Assembly: GCF_000003815.2 (NCBI RefSeq)
Contig: NC_049987.1
Span: forward strand, 22,330,956-22,394,955
DNA length: 64,000 bases
Direction of reading: 5' to 3'
Source of the DNA: Branchiostoma floridae
Lineage: Eukaryota > Chordata > Leptocardii > Amphioxiformes > Branchiostomatidae
Below are positions 36,677 to 43,440 of the stretch, one piece after another (within the stretch, counting starts at the first letter, position 1; every line of letters begins with the position of its first letter). A program made the position numbers and the translations under genes. The notes under the pieces were generated by a model. It was not told where the DNA came from. It did not search any database and saw nothing but the letters and a program-made list of their open reading frames with translations.

Positions 36677-39600
36677 ATGTATGTGTGTGCGCGCACGCGT
36701 GCGCGTGTACATGTGCTTGTTTGGGTGTCCATGTGCGTGTTCGTGTGTGTCTATGTGTGCATGTGTGACATAATCAAGATGGTATACAACAAGTAGCAGT
36801 TACTCAAGCAACCGGATATGATTCTGGACATGAAAATCACATCCATTTATGTCACTGCTATTTGGCGTATCTTATTACCTGGATGTCTAACCTTCATCGA
36901 CGAATGAATATAACAATCCGCCGATATTTGTGTCCTCCCAGTCCCCACAGAAGTGAGAAAAGAGTACGTGACGTTAGACAGACGGCTGTGCGGGGAGGAC
37001 GACAGCCTCACCTGGGACAGCACCTACTACATCCGGGAACTGCAGAAACTGCCCACCAACACCAAGGTGAGATCGATGGTCGTATCGAAAAACAAGATGG
37101 CCGCCATGCCGCCATCTTGATTCTTGTTTCCTTCGCCAAGTTAAATCTCCAAGCAGATTTACCATTGGCATAAGACAGTGTCGAAAGTGCCAAAGCAGCA
37201 TCGAACTGGACACCAGTGGCTAAATGGATGCAGCTTTGACCCTTTGATACTGTCTTGTGCCACTGGTAAATCTGCTTGGAGATTATCGTCAAGAAGGTCA
37301 TTTTTTCGATGCCGTTTGTTTGTGTATCCGTGTGTCCAACACATCTCGAGAAGCTGTGGATTGATTCCTCTGATAGTTGGTAGTTAGGTAGCGGTTGGGG
37401 AAACAAGCGTTAAGTTTGATGATGGGACTCCTACCTGTTTTTTATGGTACTGCAAATGCAAAGAAACGTACGGTTTTTATCCGTCATTGAGTTTAAATTT
37501 TCGTCACTCTCATATACTCGTCTTCTTGTACGTCGTGTGTAGAGTCGACATCAAGCGAAGGGTCAATGTTCGTTCTGTATATAGATAGAGTGCGACGAAA
37601 CGTCAATTAAAGATAACTAACTCTAAACCCCGGGTTTAGAGACCGGGCAAGTGACGGCACGCAGGCTTTAGATGTGCTCAGAGGGTAATGACTGGAGACG
37701 GGGAAGAACAATCATGGCTGTTGAATGACACCCTTCGCAACCTTCTGGGAGGTTGTCGTGTCGGTCGTTGATTTGGGTTTTCAACATGTCATTGTGGGCC
37801 GAGCTTTCATGTCGGGAAAATCGTATTGCCGCCCTGGGAACGGCCAGGTTCCTATGCCAGGAATATTGCATTTTCCTCTAGGAATGCAAACACAATATTC
37901 CCGCTATGTGGCCGCTTCTGGGGTTGGGGTGGCACTACGACCTTCCCAGTGTAAAGACCTGGTCCCAATATGATACGTTGAAAATTGCAACTCAGTGCTG
38001 CATATATACATGGGCCACTTCTAGCAATGAAGGCGGTTAGCCGTTGAAGACTTTCCACAGAATCTGGTGAGCGACAAACTCGCATCAGAGATCAGATCAT
38101 CATGATCTCTGTTGATGCTAGAATGCTATCGGCTACGGAAAAACTGGTCATGGAACGTCACTATTCTAAGCTGATGAAAAATGGCGGATACCATTCGAAA
38201 TCCTTCTCTCCAAGAAACTTTTATCAGAATATGCTGATCAAACCGATAGAAACGACCGTTTTACTTCATTTTTTAGGTTGTACAATGCAGTCGCCACAGA
38301 ATACAGACACCTTAGCAGAATACAAACATAGCATAGAGTTTTCTTTATCACTTTTAAGCTAAGGGCACAACCGGCCGTACGTGAAAATACGTGCTGTCTG
38401 CGTACCAAAACGTGGGCAATCTTTTGGGATTCGTAAGTGGTAAGTACCGCCTCCGCACGAACTCGTAGGGAATCCGACGGATTTTGGAGCAAGCAGACAC
38501 ACCGTAGAACTTTACGTGCAGGCAAAACTTTGTGTGCCATCGGGCTGCGGATTCGACCCCCGTCCGTGCGACACACCTGCCCTGTACAGCCTGAACGTTT
38601 TCAGAAATACGTGGCGGACGTGGCCTCACAAAAAACCCTCCGGACAAATTGCAAGTATGGCAGGTTGTGCCCCTAGCTTTAGAGCCGGATCTATCTTATA
38701 TAGACACCTAAACAGAGTACATACTCGACATAGAGTTTAGAACTGGATCTATCTTGCTTCTAGAAACGCGTCGGTGTAGATTATCAGCATCTGATCGATT
38801 GTGCAATCATCGGTCATGTGAATCCCTTCAGTGATACCAGGCTTTTCTTGTATGTTATGTTATCGTGTGTGTAGACATATTTGGGTACGTGTAGACATGA
38901 ACAAATATTGATTTATGTCTTTCGTTCAATCTTGATTCTTGAACCTCCCTAAACTAAATCGGGTATTTCACTAGACTGCAGTACGTCGGTGGCGTCGCTG
39001 CGTTCTTGAAATAGTTTTTGCTACTCCTGGCTTTACAATTGGAAAACCATAAGAAAAGTAAATGTTTCACTAAAAAGACAACAAAACACAAAAAGATTTG
39101 TTTTTATCGATGAAATTCGCTGGGCTCTTTCAAATCATTTGTGGCGTCGTGTATGACATAAATTGTAGAGTGTTAGCCTTGGAGCCCAGTGGTCCCGAGT
39201 CCCGTGCCCCCGACGTTGTACCCTTGGAAAGGGTGACCTTCATCACTTCACCCAGGTGTAAGAATGGGTACCTAAATTCGTTCGGGAAGTAAATGACTAC
39301 CTTCACTTTCTGTCTGTACTTTATATGAGACATTGCTAACATGGGTTCCTAACTTGAGTGCAGTGACACATTGTCCCCATCTGTCGAAAGGCAAAATAGT
39401 AGAAAACAAATGACTGGCTGCATCTTCGGTGAGATACTCACTTAACTTCGTATCTCTTTTTCCCCAGGAAAAGCATCACGGCACGACATCCAGAAGACGA
39501 TCGAACCAAGACAACAACACGGGGGGACAACAGCTGGACCGGTCTGGTTCCAGACAGCACGTCGACACGCCCACAATAAAAGACCATCACCGCGCCCGAC

Positions 39601-40004
39601 CCGACTTCGTCCCCCGCACAGAAAGTCAGCGCAAACTGCGGACTTACAGAGCCGACATCAGACCCCCGCACTCTGGTACGGCGTACAACGAGAACCTAAA
39701 GAACCATCACGTGGACCGAGGGGGTAAATCTACGGACAAATCACCCGGGACATACAGCCCGGAGAGATCACAAACAAGAGACATTATAACTGGTGTAGAC
39801 TATAGGGCCCCCCGTCAACATCCGGAACCCAATAGGCCTCGGTCCTCACGCCCGAGACGACCGGATGTGCACAGACCCGGCCACGGCAGGGCGTACAGAG
39901 ACCATTACATCAGGGAAGAGGATCTAGAGTATGACGACTATCAGGACAGACAAACACAGAGAAAGAAACAACTTGTGGCTACTTTTGACCCCGTCGGACA
40001 ATAA
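17854..40004 (+). CDS. Ig-superfamily transmembrane adhesion-like receptor, 5'-partial, nine exons
   Basis: This is a type I membrane protein of the immunoglobulin superfamily, probably a cell-surface adhesion or recognition receptor (family-level inference). The nine exons splice to 600 codons plus stop. Ig1 covers residues 1-88 (C24, W36, C69 in DSGTYQC), Ig2 89-173 (C114, W125/W126, C154 in EGLYEC) and Ig3 174-276 (C197, W209, C258 in AGDYMC). N-glycosylation sequons occur at N21, N129 and N198. The transmembrane helix is about residues 281-304, followed by RWWLRRRK. The tail (305-600) has Y339, a YVTL motif at 389-392, Y409/Y410 and a basic C-terminal region. Inter-domain YPP/YPS linkers are seen in nephrin, Kirrel and CADM-like proteins, but the tail matches none that I know. 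All introns are GT-AG and phases agree throughout. The signal peptide and 5' exons are missing from the window. Confidence 0.88.
18386..18408. repeat. Degenerate telomere-like C-rich tract
   Basis: The plus strand reads C4-TAA-C4-AA-C3-TAA-C4, so the minus strand carries four G-runs of 3-4 with 2-3 base loops. It resembles CCCTAA telomere repeats and fits the standard G-quadruplex pattern. It lies in intron 1, about 385 bp after exon a. Confidence 0.8.
19050..19210 (+). mobile_element. tRNA-derived SINE, plus strand, intron 1
   Basis: Head GTGTGGCGTGACTGTG with an A-box-like start and B-box GGGTTCAAATCCTG at about 19100-19113. The body reads TTTCCTTACTCACCTCTGG, an A-run, then ATGGGTACCTGACTTCGG. 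The same body occurs in SINE copies at 24.9, 39.2, 42.1 and 58.0 kb. Confidence 0.75.
19529..19579 (+). pseudogene. Broken partial duplicate of exon b
   Basis: About 50 bases match exon b starting at its first base: CCAGGAGTTACACATCCC versus CCAGGAGCTGCACATCCC, then TGTGGTGTCCCGGACCGACA in both. The TTCCAG acceptor is retained. Read in the exon b phase, it gives [17 protein letters not shown] then TAA. The rest of the exon and its donor are missing. Confidence 0.88.
19648..19763 (+). CDS. Exon b: second half of Ig1
   Basis: Acceptor GTTCCAG at 19641-19647 and donor GTAAGT at 19764. The first base completes the split Arg codon, then the exon reads [15 protein letters not shown] and TYQC (C69), ending NVL plus the first base of Tyr. 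The Ig1 disulphide partner and the F-strand DSGTYQC signature are here. A broken partial copy of this exon lies 119 bp upstream at about 19529-19579. Confidence 0.9.
20609..20699. repeat. Inverted repeat with CCAAT motifs, intron 2
   Basis: ACTCCTTTTGATTGGCCAAT pairs imperfectly with CTGACCAATCAGAAGGAGC about 40 bases on. A second small hairpin, TTTGCA to TGCAAA around ACACCAGTTGGTG, sits between. CCAAT words occur in both arms. Regulatory meaning is not established. Confidence 0.5.
21690..21857 (+). mobile_element. LINE-type 3' tail, plus strand, intron 2
   Basis: ACCTGTACTTAGCTTGTTTG is followed by GTACAATAAAGGTCATTCAT and more ATTC units. A conserved 3' UTR ending in a poly(A)-like signal and a short tandem tail is typical of CR1/L2-class elements. 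A minus-strand relative is at 57.5 kb. It ends 45 bp before exon c. Confidence 0.65.
21903..22157 (+). CDS. Exon c: whole Ig2
   Basis: Acceptor CTTCCTTGTAG; donor GTATGG at 22158. Phase 1 in and phase 1 out, the typical symmetrical Ig-domain exon. It encodes residues 89-173: YPSTIA linker, LRLEC (C114), RVWWRR (W125/W126), then EGLYEC (C154) and a KIDVIG G-strand. A sequon lies at N129-D-T. The last 27 bases plus the start of the intron are duplicated at 22371-22428. Confidence 0.92.
22131..22428 (+). repeat. 58-bp direct repeat of exon c end and donor, flanking a MITE
   Basis: 22131-22188 (last 27 bases of exon c, the donor GTATGG and 31 intron bases) is repeated at 22371-22428 with few changes. 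Both contain AAAATTGATGTAATAG then GTATGGACAGGGTC. The offset is exactly 240 bp. A TIR element fills the space. Confidence 0.92.
22193..22366. mobile_element. MITE family F, copy 1, intron 3
   Basis: Left terminal repeat ACGTCACATTTCCAAACCGG, right end CCGGCTTGGAAATGTGACGT. The interior reads CTACGACTATTCTCTTTACG and TTTGGTGTCTTTTGTATTAA, matching the copy at 47.3 kb. Non-coding, about 174 bp. Confidence 0.85.
22429..22770. other. Rest of intron 3, nothing recognised
   Basis: Moderately GC-rich sequence with no repeat seen, ending at the exon d acceptor. Confidence 0.4.
22771..23079 (+). CDS. Exon d: whole Ig3
   Basis: The acceptor chosen is the AG at 22769-22770 (GACCTAAG), because it gives phase 1 entry and reads [17 protein letters not shown]. 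The neighbouring AG at 22773-22774 would need phase 2 and breaks the join. Donor GTACAA at 23080. Residues 174-276 contain VVLTC (C197), EVTW (W209), an unpaired C240, and SDAGDYMC (C258). A sequon lies at N198-I-S. The exon is GC-rich relative to its introns. Confidence 0.9.
23080..24350. other. First part of intron 4, mostly unique
   Basis: 23290-23465 is distantly related to 3815-3945 (TTCCAACACAATTTTT, GCAATCCACTGCTTC). Otherwise AT-rich with no recognisable element. Confidence 0.4.
24355..24415 (-). repeat. Solo CCCTTCGGC motif, inverted
   Basis: On the minus strand it reads GTCTGTATCTGTATCACTCA, then CCGCCCTTCGGCGCAACACA, the same motif that forms the array starting 1.4 kb further on but in the opposite direction. 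Confidence 0.65.
24870..25135 (-). mobile_element. tRNA-derived SINE, minus strand, intron 4
   Basis: On the minus strand a GTGGCGTCACTAAGCG head is followed by the body CTTTACTCAGGTGAAAATGA, GTACCTAGCTTCGGTTA and ATCCCTCGGATAGGA, and later AAGAACCCACCACAC as in the 58 kb copy. The body words reappear inside the neighbouring higher-order repeat. Confidence 0.75.
25507..27830 (+). repeat. Nested higher-order repeat, intron 4
   Basis: Large units start with GGTCCTCCGAGGGCCGTGCT at 25507, 26039, about 26415 (diverged) and 27257, with a fifth partial unit near 27577. Each carries a GTGGACGTG-rich segment, then CAGGTGAGAATGAGTACCTA and CCCTCTGATAGGA, then a block of short repeats with TGCCCTTCGGCATAACACAC. 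The short repeats are 50-53 bp in most blocks, and 59 bp at 26880-27195, where at least five units are nearly identical and include an extra TTACTATAAAT. Confidence 0.93.
27955..28036 (+). repeat. GACCTGT-rich short repeat before exon e
   Basis: GACCTGTGATAATAAAACCT and variants (GTGACCTGTAACCTGCG, ATAATCATAACC) fill the last 90 bases of intron 4 and run into the exon e acceptor. Confidence 0.7.
28043..28156 (+). CDS. Exon e: transmembrane helix
   Basis: Acceptor GACCTGTTCCAG; donor GTATGC at 28157; phase 1 in and out. It encodes residues 277-314: ASRT, then a hydrophobic run of about 24 residues ([12 protein letters not shown] to [10 protein letters not shown]), then RWWLRRRK, a stop-transfer signal that places the N-terminal Ig domains outside the cell. 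The stalk between Ig3 and the membrane is only about four residues, so Ig3 sits close to the membrane. Confidence 0.88.
28920..30190. repeat. Degenerate tandem array, about seven units of 130-265 bp, intron 5
   Basis: CAGTGGTCTGTAAAG-like words recur near 29084, 29350, 29483, 29639, 29825, 29987 and 30158. They alternate with CGTGGAAAACGTACAGCTGA, GACACTTTGATCTCT and AAATGCTTTATGAACAACGT. Weak open frames inside follow from the repeat. Confidence 0.85.
30880..30967 (+). CDS. Exon f: juxtamembrane cytoplasmic segment
   Basis: Acceptor CTGTCTGTTGCAG; donor GTGAGC at 30968. It enters in phase 1 and leaves in phase 2. It encodes residues 315-343, including [17 protein letters not shown] and VNNYCESP, with Y339 as a possible phosphorylation site. 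I see no known domain. Phase continuity with exons e and g and the good splice sites are the main support. Confidence 0.8.
31066..31388. repeat. Large inverted repeat, about 80-bp arms, intron 6
   Basis: Left arm (to about 31143): GCAGAGGTTAGGCTCCGG, then GTCGTTTTTATCGGGCTTTC. Right arm (from about 31303): GAAAGCCCGATAAAAACGAC, then CCGGAGCCTAACCTCTGC. The arms are close to exact complements, separated by about 160 bp. Confidence 0.9.
31388..31480 (+). mobile_element. SINE tRNA-like head, truncated, intron 6
   Basis: GTGGCGTAACTGATAGAGTG followed by B-box-like CAAGTTCAATACTC matches the heads of SINEs at 39.2 and 42.3 kb. It abuts the right arm of the inverted repeat. The downstream SINE body is missing or very diverged. 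Confidence 0.6.
31500..33100. other. Remainder of intron 6, nothing recognised
   Basis: No tandem unit, TIR or exon seen. Short open frames have no domain. Confidence 0.35.
33109..33218 (+). CDS. Exon g: cytoplasmic segment with acidic cluster
   Basis: Acceptor TTTATTTTCTCAG; donor GTAAGT at 33219. The first base completes an Arg codon; the exon leaves in phase 1. Residues 345-380 read [17 protein letters not shown] and then [16 protein letters not shown], an acidic patch with two cysteines. No family recognised. Confidence 0.8.
33324..33780. mobile_element. TIR element family D, intron 7
   Basis: Left arm GGCCTAATACTTCTTCACAC, then CCGTCTGAATGAA and AAATTCTCACTGCATTC. Right arm GAATGCAGTGAGAAGTTC, then TTCATTCAGACTGCAATTCG and CGTGTGAAGAGGTCTTAAGG. 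Arms extend about 110 bp. A single right arm of the same family lies at 63610-63720. Confidence 0.85.
33781..34950. other. Intron 7 middle part, nothing recognised
   Basis: A small near-palindrome AATTTCACGAATAAAGCC with GAAATTCGATATTTGG lies near 34560. No repeat family or exon identified. Confidence 0.35.
34950..35165. repeat. Compound GT/GA microsatellite
   Basis: Alternating GT runs and GAGA runs with some interruptions (GTGTGAGAGAAAGAGAGAAA). Open frames across it are low-complexity translations. Confidence 0.95.
35638..36112. repeat. Tandem repeat, three units of about 160 bp with poly-C
   Basis: Units start GTTGAGTAGCTGTGTGG at 35638, 35795 and 35959. Each has a run of C interrupted or uninterrupted, then TTCGGTCAGTATTGACCATG, and GATATCAGCCCTTC. 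Steps are 157 and 164. Confidence 0.92.
36250..36345 (+). repeat. Dispersed element G, first copy
   Basis: GATGATGGCCGTATCACAAA, GCAAGATGGCAGCCCTGCCG and CCATTTTGA match the sequence that starts right after exon h at 37072. It is probably a transposable element fragment. Confidence 0.6.
36550..36690. repeat. (GT)n then (GTAT)n microsatellite
   Basis: About 100 bases of GT repeat with two small breaks, then GTATGTATGTATGTAT, then a GTGCGCGC purine-pyrimidine alternating stretch with Z-DNA potential. Confidence 0.96.
36942..37066 (+). CDS. Exon h: cytoplasmic segment with tyrosine motifs
   Basis: The acceptor is the AG at 36940-36941. The AG at 36949-36950 would create a TAA at the junction and is excluded. 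Donor GTGAGA at 37067; the exon leaves in phase 0. Residues 382-422 contain KEYVTLD (YVTL fits both a YxxPhi endocytic signal and a phosphotyrosine site) and STYYIREL. The product looks soluble and charged. A transposon-like inverted repeat begins about six bases after the donor. Confidence 0.83.
37072..37300. mobile_element. Dispersed element G with inverted repeat, intron 8
   Basis: Arm one: AATCTCCAAGCAGATTTACC then GGCATAAGACAGT. Arm two: ACTGTCTTGTGCCACTGG then TAAATCTGCTTGGAGATTAT. The outer ends share GTATCGAAAAA and TTTTTTCGATGC. The left end contains CAAGATGGCCGCC and GCCGCCATCTTG as a palindrome. It begins just after the exon h donor. Confidence 0.75.
37301..38350. other. Intron 8 middle part, nothing recognised
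   Basis: No repeat unit or exon supported. Several chance open frames exist on both strands. Confidence 0.35.
38355..38676. mobile_element. TIR element family E, intron 8
   Basis: Left AAGCTAAGGGCACAACCGGC then CGTACGTG; right CAAGTATGGCAGGTTGTGCC then CCTAGCTTT. The inverted ends are about 28 bp with three or four mismatches. The interior has GTACGTGAAAATACGTGC and an unmatched GC-rich segment. No transposase. Confidence 0.78.
38970..39150. mobile_element. Truncated MITE with the shared core, intron 8
   Basis: GTCGGTGGCGTCGCTGCGTT forms a left arm. The core AAAGACAACAAAACACAAAA, then TTTTTATCGATGAAATTCGC, matches MITE types A-C. The right arm is interrupted by the SINE that starts near 39150. 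Confidence 0.65.
39150..39345 (+). mobile_element. tRNA-derived SINE, plus strand, intron 8
   Basis: Degraded head GTAGAGTGTTAGCCTTGG and GTCCCGAGTCCCGTGCC, then the body CACTTCACCCAGGTGTAAGA, ATGGGTACCTAAATTCG and a tail with TCTGTCTGTACTTTATATGA. It ends about 120 bp before exon i. Confidence 0.72.
39468..40004 (+). CDS. Exon i: last coding exon, basic disordered tail and stop
   Basis: Acceptor TTTTTCCCCAG; phase 0 entry at GAA; TAA stop at 40002-40004. It encodes 178 residues (423-600), rich in Arg, His, Asp, Gln and Pro, with proline-arginine stretches such as [10 protein letters not shown] that could serve as SH3 ligands. A local acidic patch ([11 protein letters not shown]) precedes the end [13 protein letters not shown]. 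No folded domain is apparent. The C-terminus is not a standard PDZ ligand. The long open frame ending at this stop supports real coding. Confidence 0.85.
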   Translation, partial: EKHHGTTSRRRSNQDNNTGGQQLDRSGSRQHVDTPTIKDHHRARPDFVPRTESQRKLRTYRADIRPPHSGTAYNENLKNHHVDRGGKSTDKSPGTYSPERSQTRDIITGVDYRAPRQHPEPNRPRSSRPRRPDVHRPGHGRAYRDHYIREEDLEYDDYQDRQTQRKKQLVATFDPVGQ

Positions 40005-41387
40005 CTGACGAATATACATTACAATGTTCAAAGAGTATCCAGTCTTCTTTTTTCCTGTTTGAAAGTAAGTTATGACTAACAATGAATACGGACATTGACC
40101 GCAGCAGTTGGAAGTCAACACTTGTGATGTGGGATGTATCTTCAGTCTTCACAGTCCGCCCATGACGTTTGTTCCATCCGTAACTCTGAATCTTGTGTCA
40201 AACCTGCCGACATGTCTCGTTCTGCTGAGCCTGTACAAACAGCCGTTCTCTCTGTCCGGATTACGCCGAGACAAGTCGGAAATCAAGACAAATTTCCCAT
40301 TCTCTACATTCAAAGAACAAACCCGTCTCTGCCCTGTGGATGATGGAGTGCGCCCACTTCCGTGATCTCCTGGGATACAAAATTACCAGCGGTTTGGGAA
40401 GAATGGCTGATCAGATACGACAAGTGCATTATTCTTGCGTGTGGCTTCAGCGGTGGAAGCAATTAGCATTCTATACGGAAACAATCAGAGGACTGCTATG
40501 AAAAATTTACAAGCGCGTGCTGTCAATGGGTGTTACTTTTTCCTGTTGTTACCAGTGTCAAAGAACTTTTAAAACCGCCATACCCAACAGTTCTTTATGT
40601 ACCCTGGAGTATTACATCAATCCCTGTGGGCTCTTTGCAGGTCAAAGTTTTTAGGAAAGTAGCGAAGCAAATTTCCGCCGAATTGCCGTAAAGGTTTGCG
40701 AGGGATTTCGCCGCCCAGACAGTCCAGTTAAGTGTGGGAGAATCACCATATCCAGCTCGTTGTTTTGAATTTCTGTGGCGCCTCCGAGCACAATTTTGAC
40801 AGAGCCGGGCTTCAGGTCCAATTATTGGACACTTCCAGAGAAGCTCCTTATCACGAAACCTATCTGTATCTCATACATGAATTCTGTCGCTACTTTTTTG
40901 CATCATCAGCGATCTACTGATAATGATCGCCAAAAATATGTGTATTTTGTGATGTAGTACGTCTCTTCTTTAGAGCCTGGAAATCTGTATAGATATTTGT
41001 TGCTAACGGTTTGAAATCTGCTTGGTTAAGGTGAAGGACAATGCAGATAATATCTAAATAATGCACAGCAACGCTGCCAACTATTTCCCCTCAAATTTAC
41101 TGTGTGCGATTCCACTTCCATTCAGGATCAGCATCAGTTTATCCGTCATAGCACCCACCAATCGCAGGGGTACACTTAAGAAGATAGAATGGCAATCCAT
41201 AACAGTTCTACAGGATTGTAATTCATCGCTTCCGCACATCATTTGTGCGCAGGAAGTCAGTCATCCATTAGAAGTGTTCTACGCTGCCTTGTGTTCATCA
41301 ACTTGACAAAACTTTTCACTCGGTGACAAGCGTCGATATTTCATACAGGATTATGGAGTTTAAGGAAATACTTGATCTTCTACCACT
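40005..41387 (+). other. Probable 3' UTR and downstream sequence, no clear poly(A) site
   Basis: No AATAAA occurs in the 2 kb after the stop. An ATTAAA lies at 41775-41780 and the first AATAAA is at 42056-42061, close to a SINE. The 3' end of the transcript therefore cannot be placed. I see no other gene here. Confidence 0.4.
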
Positions 41388-41740
41388 GATTGCGAACTGT
41401 CAACATGCAAAGATTATGTATTTTTGTTTGCATGTGAGTCAAATAATGATTAATCTTGGCTCATGTAAGCATTTATTTAATAGGATTTAACTGAGATCCA
41501 GACACAGTGTAAATTCATGAAGTAGAACGAAATAATCCACCGACTACAAGCCTTTTAATTCCTTGCTTTGCTTTGATGAGTTCAGAACCTCCTTGATTGC
41601 AAACTGCCAACATGTAAAGATTATGTATTTTTGTTTGCATATGAGATAAATAAGGATTAATCTTGAAATAATCCAGCGACTACGAGCCTTTTAATTCCTC
41701 GCTTTGGTTTGATGAGTTGGGAAACCCGAGACTTGATTGG
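41388..41740. repeat. Tandem duplication, 207-bp offset
   Basis: GATTGCGAACTGTCAACATG near 41388 recurs as GATTGCAAACTGCCAACATG near 41595, each followed by AAAGATTATGTATTTTTGTT. The trailing part, GCCTTTTAATTCCT, also occurs twice. Confidence 0.8.
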
Positions 41741-42089
41741 AACCTGTCAACGCGACAACATCGCTGAGACCGGGATTAAAACACACCATCGCAAATATCA
41801 CTTCGTGCTCCCATTAATTATACAGGATTATTCCGGGATCCGAGATGTTGTGTACGTTTATAGAGTAGATCATTGTAATCTAACCACAGTAAATCCTTTC
41901 AATCATTCACTTTGCCAGCTGGCAGACAGGATGCGGTATTTCTCGAGCTCACGTTGCAGCTGCATTGTGCACCTGCGCCTCCTAGTTGTCCACAAGAGAA
42001 CAAGGTTTTTATTTTTGCTTTTTGGACAAATTGTGACACACTGCACTAAAGTTAGAATAAATGTTACGCAATATATCTTAAAAGTATCA

Positions 42090-42328
42090 CATATTAAGTA
42101 CAGGCAGAAGGTAAAGGTATTCTTTTTATCTCCCCGATCGAAGTTAGGTACACATTTGTACACCTGGGTAAAGTGAGAAAGGTCATATAAAGTGCCTTGA
42201 CATTGGAAACAACGTCGGGAGCACGACGAGTATCGAACTCGGGACCTCAAAAGCACGGTGAGTATCGAACTCGGGACCTCTAGGTTCCGAGCCCAACACT
42301 CTACCAGTTACGTCACTCACGACGCCAC
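42090..42328 (-). mobile_element. tRNA-derived SINE with duplicated B-box region, minus strand
   Basis: On the minus strand: head GAGTGACGTAACTGGTAGAG, then GGTCCCGAGTTCGATACTCA, then a second GGTCCCGAGTTCGATACTCG 30 bp later. The body CACTTTACCCAGGTGTACAA and tail TACCTTCTGCCTGTACTTAA follow. It is the best-preserved SINE in the window. Confidence 0.82.
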
Positions 42329-42348
42329 ACAACTATAGTTATTTGTAA

Positions 42349-42574
42349 AAGTGCACTCTCACTGCACTTGCGTCAAGCTCGCGTCACTTCGGGGTTCGTC
42401 CACTGCGTCACTGTTGTGTTATTGTCTCCGAATTTTTAGAATTTAGATTTTGCGTAATACATGTACGTAAAAGTATGACTTAGAAGACATGAAAATTTAT
42501 CTCAGAAATTCGTTGAGTTTCTTTCGAACCCCGCAGTGCCGCACCGGTGCCCCAAGTGGAATGAGATGCCACCT
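42349..42574. mobile_element. MITE, arm type B, copy 3
   Basis: Left CACTCTCACTGCACTTGCG; right CGCAGTGCCGCACCGGTGCC then CCAAGTGGAATGAGATGCC. The core has GTACGTAAAAGTATGACTTA. The left arm is diverged over about 15 bases. Directly followed by another MITE. Confidence 0.8.
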
Positions 42575-42577
42575 TTA

Positions 42578-42832
42578 AGGTGCACTCTCAAAGGACGTGG
42601 GGCACACTAACGGCATTGCGTTTGTTCACTAGTACTGCGTCACTGTTTTGTTATTTTCTCCGATTTTTTTATAATTCAGATATTGCGTAATACGTAAAAG
42701 TATGACATAGACGACAACAAAATACACAGAAAGTATACTAAGAAAATTCGTTTTTTATCTCTGAAATCCGTTGAGTATCTTTCGAACCCCGCAATGCCGC
42801 AAGCGTGCCCCACGTCCAATGAGAGTGCACCT
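42578..42832. mobile_element. MITE, intermediate arm type B/C
   Basis: Element AGGTGCACTCTC to GAGAGTGCACCT, flanked by TTA at 42575-42577 and 42833-42835. The right arm CGCAATGCCGCAAGCGTGCC then CCACGTCC mixes type B and type C letters. Core ATACGTAAAAGTATGACATA. 255 bp. Confidence 0.85.
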
Positions 42833-42969
42833 TTAGTTGTAAGTCACATCTCACATCCCCGTGGCCCGTAACGGTCAGTAATGACTCCAATCACCGAGGT
42901 AATCGCTTTCGCCTCTCCTCTCACTTACAGACGGATTTTCTGATATGATAACCACCCACCCAGCTAATA

Positions 42970-43440
42970 CCCCCGGACCAGACGGGCTCTCGTCGCCTTG
43001 AAATACATGAGAAGATGTCTCCGGTCAAGTGTTCCTAATCTTAGCCGTTTTGGTTTTTCCATGATTGTGAAAGTTTTCTGCCCCGAAGGTATTTCAGGTT
43101 CAGATCACTGTTTCTATGCTTAAAGAGAGCTTGTAGTAGCTTTGTAGTCCTAGCACACGACGTAGGCAGATATACGACGTCAAAGGGGGCAGGCACCCTA
43201 CTAATACCCGCGGCCCAGAAGGACTCCCGTCGCCTTGAAATACATGAGAAGATGTCTCTGGTCAAGTGTTCCTAATCTTAGTCTTCACGGTTTCCGTGAT
43301 TGTGAAAGTTTTCTGCCCGAAGGTAATTTCAGATCTAGATCACCGCTTCCATGCGTAAAGAGGGCGTGTAGTCATCTAGTTTGGTAGTCCTAGCTCACGA
43401 CGTAGGCAGAAATACGACATCAAAGTGGGTGCGGGCACTT
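42970..43440. repeat. Tandem duplication, 237-bp unit
   Basis: CGCCTTGAAATACATGAGAA at 42994 recurs at 43231, followed in both by GATGTCTC, TCAAGTGTTCCTAATCTTAG and GTGAAAGTTTTCTGCCC. The copies are about 90 percent alike. Confidence 0.9.

Noticed and set aside
36429-36796. Open frames rich in Cys-Val
   Set aside because: Same reason: a GT microsatellite.
36951-37066. Alternative exon h start at 36951
   Set aside because: Joined to exon g it creates TAA at the junction.
39965-40004. PDZ-binding motif at the receptor C-terminus
   Set aside because: The last residues, DPVGQ, do not fit class I-III PDZ ligands.
42200-42330. tRNA genes at SINE heads (also 7.3, 19.1, 31.4, 39.2 and 58.1 kb)
   Set aside because: A and B boxes are present, but no complete cloverleaf could be read and long SINE bodies follow.
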